A DNA stretch of 44,025 bases from Candidatus Nitrosocosmicus sp. (GCA_025934495.1 JAICXY010000018.1:1-44025), one strand, 5' to 3'; shown: positions 17,899-26,900, counted from the first letter of the stretch. Numbers and translations are program-made. The notes: generated by a model not told the origin, from the sequence alone.

Positions 17899-18138
17899 TT
17901 ACTCTTGAGTTTCTTCCCGTGATTCTGTAGCATCTTCAGAATAAGCCATAGAAGCATTTTGTTGAGCAAGATTTCTGTTAACTATTGATGTTATAAAACC
18001 AGCTATCTTATTTCGTAGTTCTTTAGAACGAACCATTGCATGACTTTTAACTGCTTCTTTGTTTTCATTAAAATCAATTGTAAACTTATCAGGATAACGC
18101 TCTAATAATTCATTAGACATTCGTTTAACTCTATCCAC
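17899..18138 (-). CDS. rps17e: Ribosomal protein S17e
   Basis: Small-subunit ribosomal protein of the archaeal/eukaryotic S17e family. The motifs RVKRMSNELLERYPDKFTIDF and SKELRNKIAGFITSIV match the conserved core. The usual archaeal S17e is about 65 residues; this one has 79, with an acidic Ser/Glu tail (SEDATESREETQE). It forms a tight pair with the downstream MoaD-like gene. Confidence 0.88.
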   Translation of the reverse strand: MDRVKRMSNELLERYPDKFTIDFNENKEAVKSHAMVRSKELRNKIAGFITSIVNRNLAQQNASMAYSEDATESREETQE

Positions 18139-18222
18139 ATCATTATGAAAAAATCATAGGTATTTTATCGTTTATTCTAAATAACAATGAATCAAAAGAT
18201 GTTATTAACCTAAAATAGAACA

Positions 18223-18999
18223 TTACCGATTATTTAAAAAGTTATGCGAATTTCTATAAATAATATCCTTTATTTCATTAAAATTCTTTTTAAGCATAAT
18301 TGATACAAAATTTACTATACTTATAATAAAAGCTGGTGAAGTCATAACATATTCAAAACATCGCTTATAATATACAGGACCATCTGTTTCTAACAGTAAT
18401 AATGATAAATCCGACTCACTTAACAATATCTTTTTATCTTCAGAATAAAGCAAATATGGACCAAAAGAAACATAATAACCCATCTCATTGATTTTGTGAA
18501 GTAAACTTTTACTACCATCATACCAATGGAAAACAACACTTTTTATTCTATATGATGCTAAGATTTCCAAAATCTCTTTTAAAGATCTTCTCGAATGAAT
18601 TGAAATAGGTTTATCATTTTTTTCAGCTATATCTAACATATGATTAAAAACGGTTTTTTGTATATCAAATGTGTTAGATCTATTATTGTGAGTATAGGTA
18701 GGATCAAGACCTATTTCGCCTATTCCATTAATAGTTTTCTTATTTAATAAAAAAAAATCGTTAAAAGATTCCAGCATTTGTAATGAAGCATATTCGGGGT
18801 GGATTCCAATAAATGTTTTAAACAGTTCGGAATTTCCAAAATATTTTTTTTTTAAAATAGTATTTTTAACAGATGATTCTAAATCTACTGATACTGAATA
18901 AACCTGAATATTTAGATTATGTATAATATCAATCATCAATTTCAAATATTCATCGTATATATTATCAGAAAGATGAATATGAGAATCTACAAAAGACAA
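18223..18999 (-). CDS. TatD-family metal-dependent hydrolase
   Basis: Predicted metal-dependent DNase/hydrolase of the amidohydrolase superfamily. The 258-residue protein shows VDSHIHLSD at the N-terminus (metal His-x-His), IGIHPEYAS, IGEIGLDPTY (Glu ligand), ISIHSRR, VFHWYDGS, and LLLETDGP (Asp ligand) in the expected order. The start is TTG at 18999, with a TATA-rich stretch near 19018-19028. No functional partner is apparent. The substrate is not determined by sequence. Confidence 0.88.
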   Translation of the reverse strand: MSFVDSHIHLSDNIYDEYLKLMIDIIHNLNIQVYSVSVDLESSVKNTILKKKYFGNSELFKTFIGIHPEYASLQMLESFNDFFLLNKKTINGIGEIGLDPTYTHNNRSNTFDIQKTVFNHMLDIAEKNDKPISIHSRRSLKEILEILASYRIKSVVFHWYDGSKSLLHKINEMGYYVSFGPYLLYSEDKKILLSESDLSLLLLETDGPVYYKRCFEYVMTSPAFIISIVNFVSIMLKKNFNEIKDIIYRNSHNFLNNR

Positions 19000-19130
19000 C
19001 AGATATTTTTAAATTTATTTATATAATAATTAATCGAAATATTGTAAACAACAAATACATCATACCTGACTATTAACTACAATGATCGTGGAATAATAAT
19101 TAAAATCCATCTTGAAGTTGTCGGATCACT

Positions 19131-19313
19131 TTGAATACAAGGAATACATACTTTGAAGTATCGGTTATGGATTATCTTTTATTTTTAAGATTATCTTTAA
19201 GAAAAACAGATCTGAAAGATCCCATTGTTTTATCAAAAGAAATTAATTTTTTATTTGAATGTGGACATAAAGTACAAGCAGGAAGATTTCTACAAAAAGA
19301 AAAAGAATTGTAA
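19131..19313 (+). CDS. Small hypothetical protein, possibly frameshifted at its N-terminus
   Basis: A 60-residue frame (TTG start at 19131; ATG alternative at 19167, MDYLLFLRL) with a charged helical core: LRKTDLKDPIVLSKEINFLFECGHKVQAGRFL. The composition looks like a genuine protein. Just upstream, a different frame reads LKLSDHFEYKEYIL and then stops, which could be the original N-terminus separated by one frameshift. I do not recognise the family. Confidence 0.45.
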   Translation: MNTRNTYFEVSVMDYLLFLRLSLRKTDLKDPIVLSKEINFLFECGHKVQAGRFLQKEKEL

Positions 19314-19368
19314 AATCTTTACATTTACATTTTAAAGATGAAATTTAAATCAAACTTGCTCTGAATTT

Positions 19369-19740
19369 ATGGTTAGAGATCATTATAGAAAGTTAAAGTA
19401 TGAAATCATCGAAATGAGTTTATTGGTAGAACGAAATATGTTAGTTGCTAAGCATTTTCAATTAAACATTATAGAGACATATTATCCTCCTATAATTTAA
19501 CAGAAATGTTGATGTTGTCATATCCATAAGATTTTCAGTTCTTGAAACTATGATATCACACACCTTCTTTGTATATAAAAAGTAAAAACATTGTTGAAGG
19601 ACATGTAACACAATATATTAATAATCGAACAGGGAATTTTTTTGATGATTACCTTATGTAGAAAAAGAAATGTGGACAAAAGCATATGAATAATATGTCG
19701 ATTCTTTTTGTATATGTTCAAATTATATGTGAACAGAGCC
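19369..19740 (+). mobile_element. Decayed IS6-like element
   Basis: Plus-strand transposase debris in the right order: EIIEMSLLVERNMLVAKHF near 19410, then KNIVEGHVTQYINNRTGNFFDDYL near 19590, then CRKRNVDKSI and LFVYVQ-like pieces. All correspond to motifs of the elements at 8265-9832. Large deletions and stops make it inactive. The right end is GAACAGAGCC (19731-19740), matching the terminal sequence of the other copies. Confidence 0.5.
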
Positions 19741-19755
19741 ACTGCAATAGACAAG

Positions 19756-19768
19756 TTATTTAAATATG
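19756..19768 (+). promoter_or_regulatory. TATA box of the histone gene
   Basis: TTATTTAAATATG is centred 26-27 bp upstream of the histone ATG at 19787. It starts only 16 bp after the end of the IS remnant, so the element sits directly against the core promoter. Confidence 0.5.
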
Positions 19769-19786
19769 AGGAATAAAAGGTATTGA

Positions 19787-20008
19787 ATGTCTTCAGAATC
19801 GGAAATATCATTAGCCTCCACGTACAGAATTATAAAAAAATTTGGTGCAGAAAGAGTTAGTGATGATGCAGCAAATGAATTAAGGAAAATATTAGAAAAC
19901 ATCGGTGAAAAAATAGCAAAACAAGCAGTCGATCTTGCCTTTCATGCTGGCAGAAAAACAATAAAATCTGAAGACATTGCACTTGCCGCAAAGAACTATC
20001 AAAGATAG
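19787..20008 (+). CDS. Archaeal histone
   Basis: A 73-residue histone-fold protein of the HMf type that dimerises and wraps DNA. The order is helix 1 ([15 protein letters not shown]), the long helix 2 ([30 protein letters not shown]) and helix 3 ([12 protein letters not shown]), with RKTIK in the L2 loop that contacts DNA. There are no histone tails. It is a single gene with its own promoter, upstream of tRNA-Cys. Confidence 0.95.
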   Translation: MSSESEISLASTYRIIKKFGAERVSDDAANELRKILENIGEKIAKQAVDLAFHAGRKTIKSEDIALAAKNYQR

Positions 20009-20074
20009 ATAAACTTGTAAAAATCAATTACAAAAGAAATATAAGTTTTCAAGTAAATGGAAATTGTTGCTAGT

Positions 20075-20164
20075 GGTGGGGTGGCAGAGCGGCCATGCGT
20101 TCGCCTGCAGGTAGCATAAAATTCAGATAGCGAATATATAAGGGTTCGAATCCCTTCCCCACCT
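20075..20164 (+). tRNA. tRNA-Cys (GCA) with an 18-nt intron
   Basis: I folded this by hand. The acceptor GGTGGGG (20075-20081) pairs with CCCCACC (20157-20163), and the D-stem is GCA/TGC. The anticodon stem TTCGC (20100-20104) pairs with GCGAA (20130-20134). The T arm is AAGGG-TTCGAAT-CCCTT, and the discriminator base is T at 20164, as expected for tRNA-Cys. The anticodon loop is too long by 18 nt. Placing the intron at 20111-20128, between positions 37 and 38 (the canonical archaeal site), leaves loop CTGCAGA with anticodon GCA. CCA is not encoded. Confidence 0.9.
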
Positions 20165-20182
20165 ATATAACAATAATGGTTT

Positions 20183-20782
20183 TCAATATGTGTGAATTTT
20201 AAATGTATGAAAATAGTTTTTATTAATAATATTATTTATGTTGCTTTTTATTTCATCCAAGTTTAAACAATAAAACATCCCCTTTCCTTGTTGCAACTTT
20301 TCTAATGATCGGTTTAGAATCGAAATAAAAATACCAATTTCATTTTTTTGGTAATGAACAAATGCTGCATCTATTAATATAATTGCATTTAAAATTTGTT
20401 TTTCAATTCCAAATGACTCTTTCCAAATCGACTCCAAAGCTTCATGTGACTTCCAGAATCGTTCAGTATTAAATAAGAAAATTGCATGATTTATAACGCT
20501 ATCTCTTGTTATATCGAGTTTTGGTTCAGATAGATTATCACAATATAACAAATAACCAACAGAATTTAATCTAGATAGTACCGTATTTAGGATCGAATTT
20601 TGTTCAGAATTATATAAACTCAAATCTATTTCAATAAAATAACTTGAAATTCGAATATCCCTTACTTCGATGCTTGAAATGTCCGATAAAATAGATCTGA
20701 TATGTAATAAGGTATGTTTATAGTTCTCTGGAGTATATTTTTTATTTTTATTATCCAGATATATCATAAATCTTTGATTCAT
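20183..20782 (-). CDS. DUF309-containing protein
   Basis: A 199-residue protein with two parts. The C-terminal ~100 residues carry the DUF309 signature FNTERFWKSHEALESIWKES followed by an alpha-helical segment (ILNAIILIDAAFVHYQKN). The N-terminal ~85 residues (IYLDNKNKKYTPENY, EVRDIRISSYFIEIDL) are a beta-alpha region that I do not recognise. Function is unknown for the family. It converges on tRNA-Cys. Confidence 0.75.
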   Translation of the reverse strand: MNQRFMIYLDNKNKKYTPENYKHTLLHIRSILSDISSIEVRDIRISSYFIEIDLSLYNSEQNSILNTVLSRLNSVGYLLYCDNLSEPKLDITRDSVINHAIFLFNTERFWKSHEALESIWKESFGIEKQILNAIILIDAAFVHYQKNEIGIFISILNRSLEKLQQGKGMFYCLNLDEIKSNINNIINKNYFHTFKIHTY

Positions 20783-20916
20783 ATATATCGTATTATGTAA
20801 TCATTTAATTAATTTTTTTTAACAATCTAACTAAAATTATAATTTTATGAACATTAACAATAAAAATAACGTAAAACTCTAATCATATAAAAAGTTTTTA
20901 AAACCAATGCAAAGAG

Positions 20917-20925
20917 TATTTATAC
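20917..20925 (+). promoter_or_regulatory. TATA box of the multicopper oxidase gene
   Basis: TATTTATAC is centred about 27 bp upstream of the TTG at 20948, preceded by a purine-rich BRE-like GCAAAGAG. This supports TTG as the start of a leaderless message. Confidence 0.5.
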
Positions 20926-20947
20926 TGTACTATTTACACTAACATTA

Positions 20948-22123
20948 TTGGACCAAAAACTAAAAATTTTTGGAGTATGGATGGCAAGTTTATTGATTCT
21001 TTTTAATTTCTTAAACTATTCCTATAACGAAGTATACTCCCAAACATCGAATATTAAAAACAATAAAAATGGTATCAGAGACAATAGAGGATATACAGCT
21101 ACTGTTCTCCAATATGATAAAATGAAAAATTGTACTAATAATTTAAGCGAAAGACCCAACGAGACTCAGTATTTAACATATTTTAACTGCGGTCATGTTA
21201 CCACCAATGATAAAACCAAAACAACAACAAGACAGTTCACACTCATTGCTGAGGAAAATCATACAATACCCATTTCAACCATAGGTCACAAGTTCCATGC
21301 ATGGACTTATAATGGAACGGTGCCAGGACCTACCATGAGAATGACACAAGGAGATCACATTCAGATCACTCTGATAAATAGCAAAGACAGTAAGCATGAT
21401 CACTCTATTCACATGCACTCGATACATGCAGGTTTAATGGATGGAGTTCCAGGTGCTAGTGGAGCTTCCGGAATGGTCAAACCAGGTCAAAACTTTACAT
21501 ATTCATTTATAGCTCAGCCATATGGCCTTTATCCATATCACTGTCATGTAGATCCTGTTGAAGACCATGTTAATAGGGGTCTTTATGGGATGTTTATAAT
21601 AGATCCACCACAACCAAGAAAACCAATGCACGAAATGGCAATGTTAATGAATGGTTATGATATGAACTATACCCATGAGGGAGGCTCATTTGCTTTACCA
21701 AAACTGGACATACGCGATCCAACTAACCTTGTTCCCAATGGCCTACCGGACAGACACAATGATATCTATACAGTCAATGGTGAGGGTTTTGTATACAGAG
21801 ATCATCCAATCCATTTGATACAAGGGCAGTGGTATAGGATATATTTAACCAATATGCTTGATTTTGATTTAATAAATTCATTTCATTTGCATGGAATGAT
21901 GTTTAATTATTTCCCTGCGGGAACATCAACAAAACCTGCCTTTACAAATGACATTGTAACTCAAACAGTGGCAGACAGAGGAATACTTGAATTTCAAGCA
22001 GGATTTCCAGGCCTATATATGTTTCATGCACATCAATCAGAATTCACAGGCAAAGGCTGGATGGGATACTTTAATGTGACCGCAGCACCGCCAATAAAGC
22101 ACAACCATCTTAACAAAATCTGA
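20948..22123 (+). CDS. Secreted two-domain multicopper oxidase (NirK-like)
   Basis: Extracytoplasmic copper enzyme, 391 residues. An N-terminal hydrophobic segment (VWMASLLILFNFLNYSY, residues 10-27) followed by Ser/Asn-rich sequence looks like a signal peptide or anchor. Domain 1 has HDHSIHMHSIHAG and YPYHCHVDPVEDHVNRGLYG, giving type 1 copper ligands Cys and His. Domain 2 has NSFHLHGMMF and YMFHAHQSEFTGKGWMG. Such enzymes in ammonia oxidisers are usually annotated as NirK-type nitrite reductases, although HCH, HLH and HAH are also compatible with a trinuclear cluster. The position where NirK has the axial Met is Leu. Several N-x-S/T sites suggest glycosylation. Confidence 0.85.
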   Translation: MDQKLKIFGVWMASLLILFNFLNYSYNEVYSQTSNIKNNKNGIRDNRGYTATVLQYDKMKNCTNNLSERPNETQYLTYFNCGHVTTNDKTKTTTRQFTLIAEENHTIPISTIGHKFHAWTYNGTVPGPTMRMTQGDHIQITLINSKDSKHDHSIHMHSIHAGLMDGVPGASGASGMVKPGQNFTYSFIAQPYGLYPYHCHVDPVEDHVNRGLYGMFIIDPPQPRKPMHEMAMLMNGYDMNYTHEGGSFALPKLDIRDPTNLVPNGLPDRHNDIYTVNGEGFVYRDHPIHLIQGQWYRIYLTNMLDFDLINSFHLHGMMFNYFPAGTSTKPAFTNDIVTQTVADRGILEFQAGFPGLYMFHAHQSEFTGKGWMGYFNVTAAPPIKHNHLNKI

Positions 22124-22135
22124 TTTATTTTTTAT

Positions 22136-22303
22136 TCAATATACTGATTCTGAAGAAGGCCTCAATCCTCTTTTTTTAGATAAATATCCACAGTTTAAAC
22201 ATTTGTACAAGCGTTTTCTTTTATAGGTATAAATAACATCTGGTTCATCGATAAATTCATGGGATGTTTTTAGCATACAGTTGATACAAAATCTCTTTTC
22301 CAT
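22136..22303 (-). CDS. Small zinc-ribbon protein
   Basis: A 55-residue protein with two CxxC motifs: FCINCML at residues 5-11 and YKCLNCGY near residues 33-40, consistent with a zinc ribbon. Between them is DEPDVIYTYKRKRL, and the tail is basic (LSKKRGLRPSS). It is too short for ordinary gene callers but has an ATG and a regular composition. It is convergent with the copper oxidase gene. The role is unknown; nucleic-acid binding is a guess. Confidence 0.6.
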   Translation of the reverse strand: MEKRFCINCMLKTSHEFIDEPDVIYTYKRKRLYKCLNCGYLSKKRGLRPSSESVY

Positions 22304-22387
22304 TTGGAAAAACCAATTAATTAATTATTAAATAGTAAACAATATAAAAAAATGATATGTTTTATTTGTATTTTACAAATATCTCTG

Positions 22388-23305
22388 CTATCTTTTCAAT
22401 TGTTCTTTGAGTAATATTGGAATTTCTCTTGGACTTTTTGCTACAGGAACATTAGCTTTCAAATAGTGCGCAATTTTTGATTCAGCAGATCCATAATTTC
22501 CATATACAATTGCACCTGCATGACCCATTCGTTTTTCTTTTGGTGCAGATCGTCCCGCAATATATGCAATAACAGGTTTAGAGAAATTAGTTTTTATAAT
22601 GTGATCAGCTAATTGTTCTTCGGCATCACCACCAATTTCACCTACTACTACAATCGAATCGACGTCATCACGATCTCGTATCAATTCAAAAGAATCGATA
22701 AGATTGGTACCATTGATAGGATCTCCGCCGATACCCAATGCTAAACGTTGACCATATCCAGATTTAGATAAATGAAAAGATACCTCGTACATAAGCGTAC
22801 CACTTCTTGAAAAGACCACCGTGTTTCCTTCAGTAAATGGCTGAGCAGGCATTATCCCTACTTTCATAATTTTAGGAACGATTACTCCTGGGGTATTAGG
22901 CCCAATCATTCTTGCACCTTGTTTCTTTGCATATTCATATACTTTTATAGAATCTATAACCGGTACATGTTCAGGTATAGCAACAAGTAATTTTATTCCA
23001 TTATCGATTGCTTCTTTTGCAGCATTATAAAAGAATGGTGCAGGGACAAAAATACCTGAAATAACTGCACCTGTTGATTTTGTCGCATCTTCCATGGTAT
23101 TGTACACTGGAATGTCTTCAAATTTAGAGCCACCTTTACCAGGTGTTACACCAGCCGCAATATTTGTTCCATAAGTTTTCATCAATCTTGTATGGGTCGA
23201 GCCAAAACTTCCTGTTATACCTTGAATTATGACAGATTTGTTTTCAAAATCAGAATCGGTTGAAGAGCCAATTAATATTTTAAATATATCAAATTGTGAA
23301 TTCAA
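22388..23305 (-). CDS. sucD: Succinyl-CoA ligase, alpha subunit
   Basis: Alpha subunit of the ADP-forming succinate-CoA ligase. The 305-residue protein has IIQGITGSFGSTHTR (CoA binding), GVTPGKGG, GIFVPAPF, RMIGPNTPGVI, FSRSGTLMYE, and the phosphorylated His in KEKRMGHAGAIV. The N-terminus is about 20 residues longer than in E. coli SucD. It lies 13 bp after sucC, forming an operon. In these archaea, the pair links the TCA cycle with the succinyl-CoA branch of the CO2-fixation cycle. Confidence 0.95.
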   Translation of the reverse strand: MNSQFDIFKILIGSSTDSDFENKSVIIQGITGSFGSTHTRLMKTYGTNIAAGVTPGKGGSKFEDIPVYNTMEDATKSTGAVISGIFVPAPFFYNAAKEAIDNGIKLLVAIPEHVPVIDSIKVYEYAKKQGARMIGPNTPGVIVPKIMKVGIMPAQPFTEGNTVVFSRSGTLMYEVSFHLSKSGYGQRLALGIGGDPINGTNLIDSFELIRDRDDVDSIVVVGEIGGDAEEQLADHIIKTNFSKPVIAYIAGRSAPKEKRMGHAGAIVYGNYGSAESKIAHYLKANVPVAKSPREIPILLKEQLKR

Positions 23306-23318
23306 TTTTTACCACTGC

Positions 23319-24428
23319 TCAATTTGTATTTACGTTTAAAACTACTGCATTTATTGCTTCCTCTACTGTATCAAATAACTTTGCCTTACCTCCATAGAGC
23401 ATTTGTTTTGCTTTTTCGGATTGAGCACCGGATATTCTAGCAAATACAGGCACATTTATTATATTATTTTTGTAGGCATCCAAAATTCCTTGAGCTACAA
23501 GATCAGTTCTAACAATTCCACCAAAAAGATTGACAAGAATTGCTTTTATTTTTGGTAGTTTACTAATAACTTCGAGAGCTTTGTAAATTGTTTCACTTGT
23601 TGCCTTTCCTCCGAAATCTAAAAATGATCCGGCTTTACCATTAGCATCGGAAACCATATCCAATGTAGACATAACCAAACCTGCACCATTTCCAATAATG
23701 GCTATATCACCATCTAATTCTACAAATGAAAATCCATTCTTTGAAGCCTGTTTCTCCAATTCACTCATATACAAATAAATTTTCAATTCTTCATGCCTGA
23801 ATAAAGAATTATCATCAATAATCACTTTGGCATCCAATGCAATTAATGTACCATCCGATAAAATTGCAAGAGGATTAATCTCAGCAAGTTCTGCTTCTTT
23901 TTCAATAACCAATTTAAAGAGATTTAATAATAAATTTACAAAACTATTTTTGGAATCATCGGAAATATTTAGTTTATGTGAAATATCATTAGCTAATTCT
24001 AAAGAAATTCCATCAATGAAAATGTCTTGTATCACCTTTTTTTCCGTCTGTTCAATATCTATACCACCTTCTGAAGACGCAATTATGGAAAAGCAACGTT
24101 TACTTCTATTTAAAAATATTGATAAATAGAGTTCCTTAGAAATATCAACCATTTTTTCAAGTAAAATGCCTCTAGGTAATTCGCCTTTTACTTCCTTATT
24201 TAAAAGTTCATTGAATTTTGATTCAAATTCTGAAGGGTCTTTGCATTTCTGTATTGCTCCAGCTTTGCCTCTACCTCCAACGGTTAATTGTGATTTTAAA
24301 ACAAAAGGATAACCAAGATATTGAGCACCTTTTTTAGCATCATTAATATTTGAAGCTAGGAAAGACGTCGGGGTTTTTATCCCAAATTGATTAAATAGTT
24401 CCTTTCCCTGATATTCAAGTAGTCTCAT
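23319..24428 (-). CDS. sucC: Succinyl-CoA ligase, beta subunit
   Basis: ATP-grasp beta subunit, 369 residues. It begins with the typical MRLLEYQGKELFNQFGI, contains KSQLTVGGRGKAG, ELAEINPLAIL and DFGGKATSETIYKAL, and ends with the GGIVRTDLVAQGI region. First gene of sucC-sucD. TTTATAAATA around 24450-24457 lies at the leaderless promoter distance from the ATG. Confidence 0.95.
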   Translation of the reverse strand: MRLLEYQGKELFNQFGIKTPTSFLASNINDAKKGAQYLGYPFVLKSQLTVGGRGKAGAIQKCKDPSEFESKFNELLNKEVKGELPRGILLEKMVDISKELYLSIFLNRSKRCFSIIASSEGGIDIEQTEKKVIQDIFIDGISLELANDISHKLNISDDSKNSFVNLLLNLFKLVIEKEAELAEINPLAILSDGTLIALDAKVIIDDNSLFRHEELKIYLYMSELEKQASKNGFSFVELDGDIAIIGNGAGLVMSTLDMVSDANGKAGSFLDFGGKATSETIYKALEVISKLPKIKAILVNLFGGIVRTDLVAQGILDAYKNNIINVPVFARISGAQSEKAKQMLYGGKAKLFDTVEEAINAVVLNVNTN

Positions 24429-24477
24429 ATTTTTAAAGGTTTAAAAATACTATTTATAAACAATCCTTTTTCCATAT

Positions 24478-24993
24478 TTAGCTAATAGACCATTTTTTTT
24501 TCAAAAGGGTTAAATCCTTTGTAAAACTAGAAGATGGAGTAAAAGAAGTCATATTTTTTATATCATCTAGAAAGAAGGAGAAATTTTTAAGATTATTCAT
24601 CGATTTTACATAGCTAGATACCATAGATCCGTGCGGATTACCATGTAACAGTGTTTGCATCAAATCGTTATTTTGTTTTATTGTAGCATTAATGCTGTTT
24701 TTTATCTGCATTATATTAGATTTATTTGATATGGGAAAATCCTTTAATTGATTATTTAATTCACTTTTTAGTAACATATATTGATTGTTAACAGAAATCA
24801 ATGTGTCATTAGGATTGGAAAAAATCATCATATTATTTCCACCTGTACTATTTTGATTATTTCCTTGGGGTAAAAACCAGACTATAAAGCTGGCACCAAT
24901 AATTCCAACAACTATACATATAGTTATAATTATTCCCTTTTTATCTAATTTTTTTTTATTTTTATCTTTACCAAATTTCTCATTTGATGACAA
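24478..24993 (-). CDS. Single-pass membrane protein of unknown function
   Basis: A 171-residue protein with a short Lys-rich cytoplasmic N-terminus (EKFGKDKNKKKLDKKG), one membrane helix (IIITICIVVGIIGASFIVWFL, about residues 21-41), an Asn-rich linker and an extracellular helical domain. The rest contains no motif I recognise. The start is TTG. It is the last gene before a divergent DUF424 gene and is oriented with sucC-sucD, 50 bp upstream of sucC. Confidence 0.65.
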   Translation of the reverse strand: MSSNEKFGKDKNKKKLDKKGIIITICIVVGIIGASFIVWFLPQGNNQNSTGGNNMMIFSNPNDTLISVNNQYMLLKSELNNQLKDFPISNKSNIMQIKNSINATIKQNNDLMQTLLHGNPHGSMVSSYVKSMNNLKNFSFFLDDIKNMTSFTPSSSFTKDLTLLKKKWSIS

Positions 24994-25081
24994 TAATCCT
25001 TTTCAAGCAAAACATAATTATTACTTTTTGATCAAAATAAATAAAAATAGATTTAGTGATCTAGTTAAATAAAAAAATAGT

Positions 25082-25411
25082 ATGCATGAAACAAATCAAA
25101 AAAAAAATTATGCTTTACGAAAGATAAAATATCAAGAAACTCAAATTATTAATATATGTGATTTAAATATACTAGGTACCGAAATCAATCAAGGAGATTT
25201 TACAATCAACATATCAAAAGAGTATTATTATAATGAAGAGATCACAAATGATGATGCCATAAATCTTTTAAAATCCTCATCAATAATAAATCTAGTTGGA
25301 AAAGATATAGTAGATCTGGCGTTAACTCTTAAACTTGCTAAAAAAAATACCGTAAAAATAATAGGGAATATTCCTTTCCTAATGATTTTTAAATTTACAG
25401 GCAACTATTAA
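25082..25411 (+). CDS. DUF424-family protein
   Basis: A 109-residue protein. The order INICDLNILGTEINQGDFTINISKEYYYNEE, then DDAINLLKSSSIINLVGKDIVDLAL, then VKIIGNIPFLMIFK matches the archaeal DUF424 family. The function is not established. Its stop codon abuts the pyrF stop codon on the other strand with no bases between. Confidence 0.75.
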   Translation: MHETNQKKNYALRKIKYQETQIINICDLNILGTEINQGDFTINISKEYYYNEEITNDDAINLLKSSSIINLVGKDIVDLALTLKLAKKNTVKIIGNIPFLMIFKFTGNY

Positions 25412-26218
25412 TTATTTAACAAAATGTCTAACCAATTGATAAATACTCTTTAATTCCATTAATGGCTCGGAAGAATTTATTATTGCACGACCTATTATCA
25501 AATAATCAGATCCATATTCCAAAGCGGTTTCAATATTTCCACCCTGGGTAATAATACCTGGAGAATAAACCGGAATTTTCTTTTCATTTTTCTTTGAAGA
25601 AAACTCTTTTAAAATATCCGGCCTGTTACCACCTATAACCACTCCATCAACTTGAGAATCCTTTGAATTTTGATAAAAAATTTTATATAGCAAACTATGA
25701 ACATCTGATGCATTTTTTGAAGAATCCATTACGGTTATACCAAATCCTTCATTGGCATCATCATGACTCATATAAATAAGTGAAATAATGCCGCAATTTA
25801 GAGAATGGGCAAAATTAACTGTTGATTTAAGATTAGTTTTTCCTATGAATGGATTAACTATAATTGAATCAAACCCCATAGAATAAAGATATTGAATAGT
25901 TATGTTATTTGTATTTGGAATATCGTTTAATTTGATATCTGCGATAACTTGTAATTTCTCGTCATGGGCAACAGTATTGATTTTTTGCAATTCAGCAAAC
26001 GAAAGCGGCAATAATACATGGAAATTCAATTTAATTGCACACAAGTACTTACCTAACTTGAGAATCAAATTTATTATATAATTAAATAAATCATATGTAT
26101 TAGGTAATGGATCTATTGCCAAAATCAGATTAGTTTCTTTATCTTTGCTTAAAAGATCAATTCGTTTTGAAAATGGGATTTGATTGATCATACTATAATT
26201 AACAGTAGCATTAAACAA
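25412..26218 (-). CDS. pyrF: Orotidine 5'-phosphate decarboxylase
   Basis: Last step of UMP synthesis. The 268-residue protein has ILAIDPLP at the N-terminal strand, KLNFHVLLP, the catalytic DIKLNDIPNTN (Asp-x-Lys-x-x-Asp), IIVNPFIG, GVVIGGNRPDIL, and VYSPGIITQGG at the phosphate site. The length (268) and the Asn/Pro-rich insert suggest the longer PyrF subtype rather than the short archaeal one. It stands alone, convergent with the DUF424 gene. Confidence 0.9.
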   Translation of the reverse strand: MFNATVNYSMINQIPFSKRIDLLSKDKETNLILAIDPLPNTYDLFNYIINLILKLGKYLCAIKLNFHVLLPLSFAELQKINTVAHDEKLQVIADIKLNDIPNTNNITIQYLYSMGFDSIIVNPFIGKTNLKSTVNFAHSLNCGIISLIYMSHDDANEGFGITVMDSSKNASDVHSLLYKIFYQNSKDSQVDGVVIGGNRPDILKEFSSKKNEKKIPVYSPGIITQGGNIETALEYGSDYLIIGRAIINSSEPLMELKSIYQLVRHFVK

Positions 26219-26900
26219 TATAATTTAATTATTTGAGTATAAGTCATGATAATTACATTGTGTCTTTTAGATAAAGACCCATTAGCAATTTAAGCAATAA
26301 TAAAGAAATATTAGATCTTAAAATCTTTAAAAAATAATTATATTTGTATATTGACATAGTAGAATCAAGGCTCCAGGCTAGATATCAATTAATAATTGAC
26401 CGATAAATTAAGAATTCAAGTATTTATAAAAAAATAATAACAAAATAAAACAATAAAAAAAGTTATATATTATACAAATATTTGAGTAATTTAGATGGCT
26501 ATTAAAATTTTATAAGAATAGTAGCATCGTTGTTAAGAGTCTATATAAATGGTGAGGATGTTCACAATTGTAACAAATTTAAAAAAAAGTTATAATCCGC
26601 AATATTGATTAATTATTTTCAAGAATTATGTCCACAGCAAATAAATTCACTTTTTGATATCTATGTCAAATGTAGTAATGGGATTTCGTAGATATAACTC
26701 GGATTTTATAATTCTTAACATATTCAAATTGTATTCAATTGGATTGGATCTCTGCGTTCTATCTTCTATTAATGAGAGAACAAAAAAGAAGCAAGATGAT
26801 ACTTTCCATTTTTAAATAAATACAATAAAAGCTAAAAATATGATTCAAAGAGCATGGCATTGGTATTATGCTTATTTCGATGAAATAAACACATTTAATA
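26219..26900. other. Long intergenic region
   Basis: About 680 bp between pyrF (minus) and the guaA operon (plus). I checked both strands for remnants and saw only short open stretches without recognisable motifs. No tRNA signature occurs. TTTAATATT at 26893-26901 looks like the TATA box for the ATG at 26925. Confidence 0.4.

Noticed and set aside
19548-19811. Minus-strand hydrophobic frame of 87 codons
   Set aside because: Overlaps the histone start and lies opposite decayed IS sequence; no family or conserved motif.
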